A stretch of 47,614 nt of DNA from UMGS1766 sp963597355 (lineage in GTDB: Bacteria; Bacillota; Clostridia; Oscillospirales; Oscillospiraceae): contig CAVBPR010000022.1 in the NCBI GenBank assembly GCA_963597355.1, forward strand, positions 1-47,614, given 5' to 3'. The position numbers and the translations under genes are program-made. Positions 25,066 through 33,380 of this stretch are shown here, in pieces (within the stretch, counting starts at the first letter, position 1; every line of letters begins with the position of its first letter). The notes below the pieces were generated by a model that saw only the letters and a program-made list of their open reading frames with translations, searched no databases and was not told the origin of the DNA.

Positions 25066-25985
25066 GAAGACTGCATAAAGTTTTGGCTATGGCGCTGGCG
25101 CTGAGCCTGTCTGCTACGGCATTGACCGGCTGCGTCGATCAGCACCCGGAGGAGGCGTCTGCCTCCTCCAGCGCGGCGCAGTCTGCCGCGAGCACAGCGG
25201 TGGAGGAGAATCCACGATTGGTGGCAACCTCTCCGGCCACGGCGCAGATTTGCGACAAGCTGGAGCTGGATCTGGTGGGCGTCTGCACCACTTCCAGCAC
25301 TTTGCCGGAGCGCTATGCCGACCTGCCTACTGTAGGTACGGCCATGAGCCCGGATATGGAAATTGTCTCCTCCCTGAATCCGGACTATGTGCTCTCACCC
25401 AGTACTCTGCAAAGCGACCTTGAGCCCAAGTATGAGGCCGCCGGCCTGAACTCCATTTTCCTCGACCTTAAGAGTGTGGATGGAATGTACAATTCCATCG
25501 AAAGTCTGGGCGAGAAGTTTGGCCGTCAGGAGCAGGCACAGGCGCTGGTGGACGAGTATCAGGCCTATATGGCGGACTACACCGGTCAGCACGGGGATAA
25601 ATCCAGCCCAAAGGTGCTGATCCTCATGGGTCTGCCCGGCTCTTACATTGTTGCCACTGAGTCCAGTTATGTGGGTAATCTGGTTAAGCTGGCAGGTGGT
25701 GAAAATGTCTACGGTGATGGGGACGGCAAGGATTTTCTCAACGCCAACACCGAGGATATGCTGACCAAGAGCCCGGACATCATTCTTCGAGCAGCACATG
25801 CTTTGCCGGATGAAGTAAAGCAGATGTTTGCTGAGGAGTTCGAGACAAACGACATTTGGAAGCATTTTAGTGCGGTCCAGAACGGAAAGGTCTATGACCT
25901 GGATCCGTCGCTCTTTAATATGAGTGCAAACTTCCACTGGACAGAGGCTCTGAATGTGTTGGAGCCTTTGCTCTACGGCGATTGA
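25062..25985 (+). CDS. Heme ABC transporter binding lipoprotein, IsdE/HtsA-like
   Basis: A 307-aa lipoprotein (LTGC, Cys24) of the helical-backbone metal receptor family that would receive heme from the Shp-like protein and pass it to the permease. The core runs from about residue 50, with RLVATSPATAQICDKLELDLVGV at the start. IsdE binds heme by a methionine and a histidine; Met95 in GTAMSPDMEIV and His246 in AAHALPDEVKQMF sit at the places expected from my knowledge of IsdE. The C-terminus has KVYDLDPSLFNMSANFHW. It overlaps the Shp-like gene by 4 bp (ATGA). Confidence 0.88.
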   Translation: MRRLHKVLAMALALSLSATALTGCVDQHPEEASASSSAAQSAASTAVEENPRLVATSPATAQICDKLELDLVGVCTTSSTLPERYADLPTVGTAMSPDMEIVSSLNPDYVLSPSTLQSDLEPKYEAAGLNSIFLDLKSVDGMYNSIESLGEKFGRQEQAQALVDEYQAYMADYTGQHGDKSSPKVLILMGLPGSYIVATESSYVGNLVKLAGGENVYGDGDGKDFLNANTEDMLTKSPDIILRAAHALPDEVKQMFAEEFETNDIWKHFSAVQNGKVYDLDPSLFNMSANFHWTEALNVLEPLLYGD

Positions 25986-25990
25986 CCCTG

Positions 25991-26033
25991 TGGGCCAGCC
26001 TGTTTCTCTTTCAGGGAGAAGCAGGCCAGCCCA
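25991..26033 (+). promoter_or_regulatory. Intercistronic hairpin
   Basis: TGGGCCAGCCTG (25991-26002) faces CAGGCCAGCCCA (26022-26033) with two mismatches, and TTCTC/GAGAA pair inside. No T run follows, so it is more likely an mRNA-processing or attenuation element than a full terminator between lipoprotein and permease. Confidence 0.5.
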
Positions 26034-26087
26034 TACGATCAATAGATCACATGATAAAATTTATAGAATAACAGAGGAGGGATCTGG

Positions 26088-27080
26088 GTGATCTCTACAC
26101 GAAAAAAGGTGCTGGCGTTCTGTCTGACCGCTGTCGCGCTGATAGCACTGTTCCTGTGGGCCATCAACACAGGCAGTCTGAAAGTGACGCCAAGTCAGCT
26201 GTTTCGAGGGCTGTTTGTAGCCTATGATAAAAATGTTGCAACCGTCTATGACTTGCGCTTCCCGCGTATTTTTATCGCCATGATTGGCGGTGCGGCCACG
26301 GCGGTGTCCGGTGTGCTGCTTCAGGCAGTGCTGAAAAATCCGCTGGCCGATCCTGGCATCATCGGCGTCAGCGCCGGCGCAAGCCTGACGGCAGTGCTTA
26401 TTACGGCCTTTCTTCCGGCGCTGTATTTCTTCTCTCCGCTTTTTGCCTTTTTGGGCGGTATGCTGGCCTTCCTGCTGGTGTATTCCCTGGCGTGGAAGGG
26501 AGGACTCAGCCCGCTGCGCATCATTCTGGTGGGCGTGGCGGTAGAGGCCATGTTCTCTGGCCTCAGCAGTGCCTTCAACTCGGCTACGGGCAGCAACTAC
26601 TCCGGTGTTGCCAGCATTGTCAATGCCAATATCAGCATGAAGACCTGGAGCGATGTGCGCACACTGGCTATCTATGCTGCCATCGGTCTGATTGCCGCTT
26701 TGTTCACAGCCAGCCGATGTGATTTGTTGGCACTGGAAGATCGGACGGCTCAGTCACTGGGTGTCAATGTGACGGCCAGCCGCATTGTCATTTCAGTCAT
26801 TGCTGTCCTGCTGGCCAGCATCAGCACAGCAGTGGTGGGTACGATCTCCTTTCTTGGTCTGATTGTTCCTCATATTGCCCGTTTACTGGTGGGTTCTCGT
26901 CACCGTGTGCTGATTCCTTACACTATGCTGTTGGGCGCCTTCGTGCTTTTGCTGGCGGACACACTGGGACGAACCATTGCCGCACCCTATGAGATCAGCG
27001 CATCGATTATTATGGCGGTAGTCGGCGGCCCTGCTTTTGTGATTTTACTGAGGAGGTCAACAAAGCATTATGGAGCGTAA
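26088..27080 (+). CDS. Heme/iron ABC permease, FecCD family
   Basis: A 330-aa inner-membrane permease with about ten hydrophobic segments, the membrane channel for heme taken up by the lipoprotein. FecCD marks are LRFPRIFIAMIGGAATAVSG, LQAVLKNPLADPGIIGVSAGA and GTISFLGLIVPHIARLLVG. GTG start with GAGGAGGG 6-7 bp before. It overlaps the ATPase gene by 11 bp. Confidence 0.92.
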   Translation: MISTRKKVLAFCLTAVALIALFLWAINTGSLKVTPSQLFRGLFVAYDKNVATVYDLRFPRIFIAMIGGAATAVSGVLLQAVLKNPLADPGIIGVSAGASLTAVLITAFLPALYFFSPLFAFLGGMLAFLLVYSLAWKGGLSPLRIILVGVAVEAMFSGLSSAFNSATGSNYSGVASIVNANISMKTWSDVRTLAIYAAIGLIAALFTASRCDLLALEDRTAQSLGVNVTASRIVISVIAVLLASISTAVVGTISFLGLIVPHIARLLVGSRHRVLIPYTMLLGAFVLLLADTLGRTIAAPYEISASIIMAVVGGPAFVILLRRSTKHYGA

Positions 27081-27846
27081 TGTTTATGAAATTTCTGATC
27101 TGGCCTTTTCGTATGGAAAATTTGAAGTTTTAAAGGGATTAAATCTCAATCTTCACGAGGGCAAGATCACCACACTGATTGGAGCAAATGGCTGTGGAAA
27201 AAGCACCCTCTTCAACCTGCTGACCAAAAATCTGACGCAAAACAGCGGAACGATTCGATTAAACGGAACCGATCTGAGTGGGATCAAACGCCGAGATTTT
27301 GCACGGCAGGTAGCAATCGTTCACCAGTATAATACAGCTCCGGCAGATTTGACGGTTCAGCAACTCATTGGTTATGGCCGGACACCCTATCAGCGCATGG
27401 GCATGACGACGAATGCAAAAGAGGATGAGGAAAAAATACGGTGGGCGATGGAGATTACCAATACAGTCAAGTTGGCGGATAAGCCGGCGGCTGAGCTGTC
27501 TGGAGGACAGAAGCAGCGGGTCTGGATTGCTATGGCATTGGCACAGGACACAAAACTGTTGTTTTTGGACGAACCGACGACCTATCTGGATATTCGTTAT
27601 CAATTGGATATTCTAAAACTGATTCAAAGACTGAATCGGGAATTTGGCATTACAATCGTCATGGTGCTCCATGATATTAACCAGTCTCTCTACTACAGCG
27701 ATGAGATTGTAGCCATGAAGGATGGACGGGTTGTGGAGCAGGGACTTCCTGATACGGTCATTACATCGGAATTGATGAGAGAAGTTTATGATGTTAACTT
27801 GAATATTTCTCATATGAACGGCAAGCCGTTTATTCTTCCAATTTAA
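27070..27846 (+). CDS. Heme/iron ABC transporter ATPase, FepC-like
   Basis: A 258-aa ATP-binding subunit of the FecCD-type importer. Walker A is GANGCGKSTLF, the Q-loop lies in VAIVHQYNTAP, the signature is LSGGQKQRVWIAMALAQ, Walker B is LLFLDEPTTYLD and the H-loop is VLHDIN. Length and the final NISHMNGKPFILP are usual for FepC/FhuC-like proteins. Codon use is more AT-rich than in the three genes upstream. Confidence 0.93.
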   Translation: MERNVYEISDLAFSYGKFEVLKGLNLNLHEGKITTLIGANGCGKSTLFNLLTKNLTQNSGTIRLNGTDLSGIKRRDFARQVAIVHQYNTAPADLTVQQLIGYGRTPYQRMGMTTNAKEDEEKIRWAMEITNTVKLADKPAAELSGGQKQRVWIAMALAQDTKLLFLDEPTTYLDIRYQLDILKLIQRLNREFGITIVMVLHDINQSLYYSDEIVAMKDGRVVEQGLPDTVITSELMREVYDVNLNISHMNGKPFILPI

Positions 27847-27862
27847 GCGAGGTGCTGTTATA

Positions 27863-28252
27863 ATGGAAAAACTGCGCAGAGCAACTGAGGACTATCTCAA
27901 AACGATCTATCTGTTGGGGGGCAGCCAACTGCGGGTTCGCTGTGTGGATATTGCCAATCAACTTGGCATCTCCCGCGCATCGGTCTCCGTTGCGGTCAAG
28001 CGACTGTGTGATGAGGGGTATCTTATCTCGGATGAATCGCATCAGGTAAGGTTGACAGAGACAGGTCTTACGGTTGCGCAAAATACACTGGAAAAGAATC
28101 AGACGATTCGTACCTTGCTGTTAGACTTCGGCGTAGACGAAGAAAATGCAAATCGAGATGCCTGCTTAATGGAACATGACATCAGTCCGGCCAGCTTTTT
28201 GGCGATGCAGGAGTGGTGTGTGCGCAGACAGAAAGAAGAACAGGCAAAGTAA
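27863..28252 (+). CDS. DtxR-family metal-dependent repressor
   Basis: A 129-aa regulator with an N-terminal winged helix (TEDYLKTIY, VDIANQLGISRASVSVAVKRL) and a short dimerisation/metal domain; no FeoA-like third domain. The primary iron-type site Cys101-x2-Glu104-His105 (RDACLMEHDIS) matches DtxR Cys102, Glu105, His106. The ancillary His of the family (RKHRL in DtxR) is Asn79 here, and the first-helix ligand is Asp10 as in MntR. It sits inside the heme operon and is a good candidate to bind the GTTAG palindromes. Metal identity is uncertain. Confidence 0.85.
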   Translation: MEKLRRATEDYLKTIYLLGGSQLRVRCVDIANQLGISRASVSVAVKRLCDEGYLISDESHQVRLTETGLTVAQNTLEKNQTIRTLLLDFGVDEENANRDACLMEHDISPASFLAMQEWCVRRQKEEQAK

Positions 28253-28269
28253 TGGAGACGTGATGCACG

Positions 28270-30006
28270 ATGATCGACAAACGACTGGTAGGACAGGTCA
28301 GTGAAAGTAAAAAGTACATTGCAGGGAATGTGATACTGCAGTGGGTATCGCTGGTTGCGAATATTGCCATGATGTGGATCATCACGCAGTTGTTCGCTGG
28401 ACTGTGGAATGGAACAGCCGGTAAGAGAGAGATTTTCTTCACTCTGCTCGTAGGCGTATGTTCGGCACTGGTGCGCTTTGGGTGCGTGAAGGCAAGTGCG
28501 CGAATGAGTTTTCTTTCCTCTAAGGCAGTGAAAAAGACTCTGCGGCGGCTCATTTATGAAAAGCTGCTCCGACTTGGTACATCCTACCGGGATCAGGTGC
28601 AGACCAGCGAGATTGTACAAGTGGCAGTAGAGGGTGTGGATCAGCTGGAAACCTATTTTGGCGCATATCTGCCCCAGTTCTTTTATGCCATGCTGGCACC
28701 GATAACCTTGTTTGTTGTGCTGAGTCAGGTGAGTCTTCCAGCTGCCATTGTGCTGCTTATCTGTGTTCCTCTGATTCCGGTTTCTATTGCGGCGGTGCAG
28801 ACATGGGCAAAAAAACTGCTGGGGAAATATTGGGGACAGTACACTGCACTGGGAGATACCTTTCTGGAAAATCTGCAAGGGCTTACCACATTGAAAATCT
28901 ACCAGGCAGATGAATTCAAGCATCAGGAAATGAATGAGCAGGCGGAGCAGTTTCGTCGAATTACCATGAAAGTCCTGACCATGCAGCTCAATTCCGTTAC
29001 AATTATGGATTTGATTGCCTACGGTGGAGCGGCACTGGGTGTTATTTTGGCGGCACTTCAATTCAAAGCCGGGCATATTACCATTGCGGGAGCATTGCTC
29101 ATCATTCTTTTGGCCGCTGATTTCTTTCTGCCAATGCGGCAGTTAGGAAGCTTTTTCCATATAGCAATGAACGGCATGGCCGCCAGCGATAAAATTTTTC
29201 GTCTGCTGGATCTGCCGGAACCAGAGCATGGCAGAGCAGAAGTCGACTCAGAGAGCTGCGGCATTGTGTGCAAGGATTTGCATTTCAGCTATGAGCCAGA
29301 GCGGGAAATTCTAAGGGGTATTGACCTTGAAATTCCGCAGCATGGTTTTGTGGCGCTGGTTGGCGAGTCAGGGTGTGGAAAATCTACGATTGCCTCTATT
29401 CTCATGGGGCGCAGTCGGAATTACAGCGGCAGTATTACCATAGGCGGAAAGGAATTGCGAGAATTGGACGAGGACAGTCTTTTGCGCAATTTCACCTATG
29501 TCAGCCATCAGAGCTGGTTGTTCAAGGGCAGTGCGGCGGACAACCTGCGCATGGGGAAGGAAGATGCCACAGACGCGGAGCTTTGGCGAGTGCTGGAACA
29601 GGTGAAACTGGCCGATTTTCTCCGCAGTCAGGGCGGTCTGAATTTTCAGCTTACGGAACAGGGTGGAAATCTTTCCGGCGGTCAGAGACAGCGTTTGGCG
29701 CTGGCTCGCGCGCTCCTGCATGACAGCCCGGTTTATCTCTTTGATGAGTCTACATCAAATATCGATGTGGATAGTGAGAATGATATTATGGCCGAGATTC
29801 ATGTACTGGCAAAGTCAAAAACAATTTTGCTTATTTCGCATCGTCTTGCCAATGTGGTAGATGCGGATTGTATCTATGTGCTGGCTGACGGGCAAGTGAC
29901 GGAGCAGGGGACTCATGCAGAGTTGCTGGACAGAAATGGCCAGTATGCCCAACTCTGGAACGCTCAGCAGGCATTGGAGAATTACGGAACGGAGGTGATG
30001 GCATGA
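28270..30006 (+). CDS. ABC transporter, fused permease-ATPase, CydD-like half
   Basis: A 578-aa type IV (exporter-fold) ABC half-transporter: six membrane segments (about 15-290) then a nucleotide-binding domain. Walker A is GESGCGKS, the signature LSGGQRQRLALARALL, Walker B VYLFDESTSNID. It overlaps the next half-transporter by 4 bp, so they form a heterodimer. The best relatives by feel are CydDC, which has been reported to move heme, and YbtPQ-like proteins that import despite the exporter fold. In this operon heme or porphyrin handling is a fair inference, direction unknown. Confidence 0.85.
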   Translation: MIDKRLVGQVSESKKYIAGNVILQWVSLVANIAMMWIITQLFAGLWNGTAGKREIFFTLLVGVCSALVRFGCVKASARMSFLSSKAVKKTLRRLIYEKLLRLGTSYRDQVQTSEIVQVAVEGVDQLETYFGAYLPQFFYAMLAPITLFVVLSQVSLPAAIVLLICVPLIPVSIAAVQTWAKKLLGKYWGQYTALGDTFLENLQGLTTLKIYQADEFKHQEMNEQAEQFRRITMKVLTMQLNSVTIMDLIAYGGAALGVILAALQFKAGHITIAGALLIILLAADFFLPMRQLGSFFHIAMNGMAASDKIFRLLDLPEPEHGRAEVDSESCGIVCKDLHFSYEPEREILRGIDLEIPQHGFVALVGESGCGKSTIASILMGRSRNYSGSITIGGKELRELDEDSLLRNFTYVSHQSWLFKGSAADNLRMGKEDATDAELWRVLEQVKLADFLRSQGGLNFQLTEQGGNLSGGQRQRLALARALLHDSPVYLFDESTSNIDVDSENDIMAEIHVLAKSKTILLISHRLANVVDADCIYVLADGQVTEQGTHAELLDRNGQYAQLWNAQQALENYGTEVMA

Positions 30007-31661
30007 AACGCAGGAGCGGGTTTCAGGTCATGCTGCGACTGATTGGATTGGTGAAACCTCTGGCTGGATATATGGTGCTGGCCATTGTCATGGGACTGAT
30101 TGGTCATCTTTGCGCTGCATTTATCACCATCTGCGGCGGTTGGGCGGTGCTGGATATAATGGGCGTTCATACGCCATTTTCACTGACAGCGCTGTTTATC
30201 ACGGTGATTGCTATGGCGCTGGCACGGGGCGTGCTTCGGTATGCGGAACAGTCCTGCAATCATTTCATTGCCTTCAAATTGCTGGCCCTTATTCGGGACA
30301 AAGTATTTGGTGCGCTTCGCCGCCTTGCTCCGGCTAAATTGGAAGGGCGCGATAAGGGTGACCTGATCAGTGTCATCACTTCGGATATAGAGCTTTTGGA
30401 AGTGTTCTATGCCCACACGATTTCTCCGACGGTGATTGCAATTTTGTTTTCCCTTCTGATGGTGCTGTTTATCGGCGCCTTCCATGTCGCGCTGGGAGCG
30501 TTGGCAATGCTTGCCTACCTAGTGGTTGGGTTTGTGATTCCGGTCATGATTTCAAAGCGTAGCGGTGATGCCGGATTGAAATTCCGCACTCAGGCGGGGG
30601 AATTGTCCGGCTTTGTGCTGGAAAGCCTTCGAGGATTGCCGGAAATTCAGCAGTATGGTCAAGGCAGAAAGCGATTAGCGGAGATGGAACAGCGCACGGA
30701 CGAACTTTCCGCTGTGGATGAAGGAATGAAGAAACTGACCGGAACAAATCAGGCAGTGACCAACACGGTGATATTGGCATTTGATCTGGCAATGCTGACG
30801 GTTTCGGCACTGCTCTACTCCAGCGGAACAGTAGCCTTTGGCGGTGCGCTTATTCCGACGATCGCTTTGATGAGTTCCTTTGGCCCTTGCGTGGCACTGG
30901 CTAATTTGGGAAGCACGCTTCAGAATACTTTTGCTGCCGGCAATCGCGTGCTGGATATTCTGGAAGAAGAGCCGCTGGTGGAGGAGATCACAAATCAACC
31001 GAAAACCGAGTTTTCCGGTGCAAAGGCCGAGCACGTTTCCTTCTCTTATGGTGACGAACAGGTGTTAAGCGATGTTTCTGTTGACATTCCAAAGGGGAGA
31101 ATCGTTGGAATTATCGGTCGTTCCGGTTCCGGAAAATCTACCTTGTTAAAGCTGTTTATGCGGTTCTGGCAGGTGCAGAAAGGCAGTATCGAATTGTCTG
31201 AAAAGGCAATTGAGCAGATTAATACCGATGACCTGAGGGAAATGGAAAGCTTTATGACGCAGGATACCATGCTGTTTCATGACAGTATCCGCGCCAATTT
31301 GCGCATTGCTAAGCTGGACGCTACCGATGAAGAGATTGAAACCGCCTGTAAGAAGACATCAATTCATGACTTTATTCTGTCCTTGCCTAAAGGATATGAC
31401 ACCCCTGTGGGTGAGCTGGGCGATACTCTTTCCGGCGGTGAACGCCAAAGGTTGGGACTTGCGCGGGCGTTTCTCCACGATGCACCGTTTTTGCTGCTGG
31501 ATGAGCCAACCAGCAATCTGGACAGCTTGAATGAAGCAGTCATCTTGAAATCTTTAAAGGAAGATGGGAAAGAGAGAACCGTGGTGTTGGTTTCCCATCG
31601 AGCTTCAACTATGCGCATTGCCGACAAGGTCTACTCTGTGGAACACGGGCGTATGAGTTAA
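30003..31661 (+). CDS. ABC transporter, fused permease-ATPase, CydC-like half
   Basis: The 552-aa partner of the preceding protein. Membrane domain about 15-300, then the nucleotide-binding domain with Walker A GRSGSGKSTLL, signature LSGGERQRLGLARAFL and Walker B FLLLDEPTSNLD. Here the Walker B glutamate is in the normal DEPTS context, while the partner has DESTS; both catalytic glutamates are kept, so both sites could hydrolyse ATP. ATGA overlap with the upstream gene. Confidence 0.85.
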   Translation: MKRRSGFQVMLRLIGLVKPLAGYMVLAIVMGLIGHLCAAFITICGGWAVLDIMGVHTPFSLTALFITVIAMALARGVLRYAEQSCNHFIAFKLLALIRDKVFGALRRLAPAKLEGRDKGDLISVITSDIELLEVFYAHTISPTVIAILFSLLMVLFIGAFHVALGALAMLAYLVVGFVIPVMISKRSGDAGLKFRTQAGELSGFVLESLRGLPEIQQYGQGRKRLAEMEQRTDELSAVDEGMKKLTGTNQAVTNTVILAFDLAMLTVSALLYSSGTVAFGGALIPTIALMSSFGPCVALANLGSTLQNTFAAGNRVLDILEEEPLVEEITNQPKTEFSGAKAEHVSFSYGDEQVLSDVSVDIPKGRIVGIIGRSGSGKSTLLKLFMRFWQVQKGSIELSEKAIEQINTDDLREMESFMTQDTMLFHDSIRANLRIAKLDATDEEIETACKKTSIHDFILSLPKGYDTPVGELGDTLSGGERQRLGLARAFLHDAPFLLLDEPTSNLDSLNEAVILKSLKEDGKERTVVLVSHRASTMRIADKVYSVEHGRMS

Positions 31662-31721
31662 TAAAAGACACAGTGAAATACTGAGCATACCGCTATAAGT
31701 TGCTATAAATAGGAGGTAAAA

Positions 31722-32123
31722 ATGCGGCTGAAACGTTTGATTTTTCTTGTAATTGGTTGCGTCAGCCTTGGCTTGGGCTGTGTGGGGATTGTGCTTCCGA
31801 TTCTGCCAACGGTGCCGTTTTTTCTGCTGACCGTGTTTTGCTTTTCCCAGAGCTCCCAAAAGCTTCACGATTGGTTTGTGAATACAAAAATGTACCACAA
31901 GCACTTGGAATCCTTTGTTCAGAAAAAGGGCATGACGGTCCGCACTAAGATGACAATATTGATCAGTGTGACCCTGCTGATGACCATCGGATTTGTCCTC
32001 ATGGCCCGTAAAGGCATCTGGATTCCCTGCATTATTCTTGCGGTTGTCTGGTCGTGCCATCTTGTTTACTTCCTTTTTGGCGTAAAAACAATTCCGTCGG
32101 AACCGGAAATTGTGAAGGAATAA
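31722..32123 (+). CDS. YbaN/DUF454 inner-membrane protein
   Basis: A 133-aa membrane protein of the YbaN (DUF454) family. It has the conserved N-terminus LGCVGIVLPILPTVPFFLLTVFCFSQSS, then a short amphipathic region KLHDWFVNTKMYHKHL and two further hydrophobic segments. Function is unknown; its place at the end of the heme locus suggests a link to heme traffic. AGGAGG lies 8 bp before the ATG. Confidence 0.85.
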   Translation: MRLKRLIFLVIGCVSLGLGCVGIVLPILPTVPFFLLTVFCFSQSSQKLHDWFVNTKMYHKHLESFVQKKGMTVRTKMTILISVTLLMTIGFVLMARKGIWIPCIILAVVWSCHLVYFLFGVKTIPSEPEIVKE

Positions 32124-32148
32124 AGAAGAAAAATACACCTTGCTATGA

Positions 32149-32192
32149 CAATGCCCGACTTCTGTATCTCAGGATACAGAAGTCGGGCATTG
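32149..32192. terminator. Terminator between convergent heme and sulfur blocks
   Basis: A perfect 20-bp stem (32149-32168 with 32173-32192), loop TCAG. It lies between the YbaN stop on the plus strand and the YeiH stop on the minus strand, so it likely serves both. Confidence 0.85.
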
Positions 32193-32226
32193 TGCTGTTG
32201 AGAGAAGAAGAGGGATAAGAGGAAAA

Positions 32227-33276
32227 TTAAACAAGGAAAATGACGTAGCAGAGGGTCACAATGGCAATTACAATCCAGGTGACACCGCCCAGAATTACAG
32301 GCCGGATTCCTTTTGTAAACAACTCTTTTAACTTCATTTTGCTGCCGACACCAACAAGGGCTGTGGTAATTAAAAATTTGTTTGCAACCTTAAAGAGTGC
32401 CGCAACAGAGGTGTTTCCCACGGAGATTCCGGAAAAATCAACAATCGTATTGATAATGGCAAGAGCAAGAAAACCAAGAATAAAGACGGGAAATGCCTTG
32501 GCAATTGCCTTTGCCTTGCTTGTTTTTTCCGTAGAAGCAGTGTCTTTTTTCTGACTGGCTGTGTGCCAGATCATGACAGCCAATGCTACAAAAATCAGCA
32601 TAACCACGCGAGTCAGTTTCACTACAACGGCCAGATCTCCTCCTGTGACGCCAGAGGCGGAAACTGCAGCAGCTCCCATCAGAGCATCGTAAGTTGCACC
32701 GGCAGCGGTAACGCTGGACACGTCATTGATCGCAATGCCTGCTAAAATGCTGAATTGCTCCGGACGGAAACCCATCCCCAAGGCAACATAGGGCCAGATC
32801 AGGGCGGCAATGAGATCAAACAGGAAAATTGCTGTCATAGCATAGCCGACCTCGTCTTCTTTTGCATCAATAACACCGGCAAGGGTTGCAATAGCGGTTC
32901 CACCGCAAATGGATGTGCCGCCAGCTACGAGAATGCGAGTGTTGGGCGATACCTTGAGAAAATATTTTCCAACAAAGCAGGCGGTTAAGAAAGCTAGTGC
33001 AATGCTGCTCAGAATAAAAGGGAGTGCCTTTCCACCAGCACCTAAAATGGTGGCAAAACTGAGGGTGCCACCGCAGAGGATAATGCCAATGCGCAGAATA
33101 ACCTTCGCAGAAAAGGAAGCTCCAGCTTGAATTTTTGCCTGTAGAGCAGGAAAGATATTGGCCAGAATCATGCCAAGAAACATGCCGATTAGTGGAGCGC
33201 CCATAATATGCTGTGCGTTGCCGGCAAGGGTTGCGATGAAAGCCAGCGCAGCACAAAAGAGAATTCCAAGGATCAT
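32227..33276 (-). CDS. YeiH-family putative sulfate exporter
   Basis: A 349-aa polytopic membrane protein of the YeiH / conserved hypothetical 698 family, about ten hydrophobic segments. Typical stretches are GILCGGTLSFATI-like near residue 70, LVAGGTSICGGTAIATLAGVI near 115 and AGIAINDVSSVTAAGATYD near 180. The family is annotated as sulfate exporters, with weak experimental support. AAAGGAC lies about 10 bp upstream of the ATG. No convincing promoter is seen in the 35 bp between it and the hairpin after assT, so read-through from the assT operon is likely. Confidence 0.88.
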   Translation of the reverse strand: MILGILFCAALAFIATLAGNAQHIMGAPLIGMFLGMILANIFPALQAKIQAGASFSAKVILRIGIILCGGTLSFATILGAGGKALPFILSSIALAFLTACFVGKYFLKVSPNTRILVAGGTSICGGTAIATLAGVIDAKEDEVGYAMTAIFLFDLIAALIWPYVALGMGFRPEQFSILAGIAINDVSSVTAAGATYDALMGAAAVSASGVTGGDLAVVVKLTRVVMLIFVALAVMIWHTASQKKDTASTEKTSKAKAIAKAFPVFILGFLALAIINTIVDFSGISVGNTSVAALFKVANKFLITTALVGVGSKMKLKELFTKGIRPVILGGVTWIVIAIVTLCYVIFLV

Positions 33277-33311
33277 GGTTTGAGTCCTTTCTTTATTTAT
33301 ATGAGAATAGT

Positions 33312-33352
33312 AGAGGCGGACTCACAGCGGAATTCACTGTGAGTCCGCCTCT
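33312..33352 (-). terminator. Hairpin between assT and yeiH-like gene
   Basis: A 16-bp perfect stem (33312-33327 with 33337-33352). On the minus strand it is followed by CTACTATTCTC, not a T run, so it is probably a leaky terminator or an mRNA-stabilising element. Confidence 0.7.
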
Positions 33353-33380
33353 TCTGTGCAATCAATGCGGAATTCGAGGA

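Noticed and set aside
28099..29076. A 325-codon minus-strand open frame across the DtxR gene and the first ABC gene
   Set aside because: It crosses two real genes and its translation is rich in Cys, His and Gln as expected from antisense reading.
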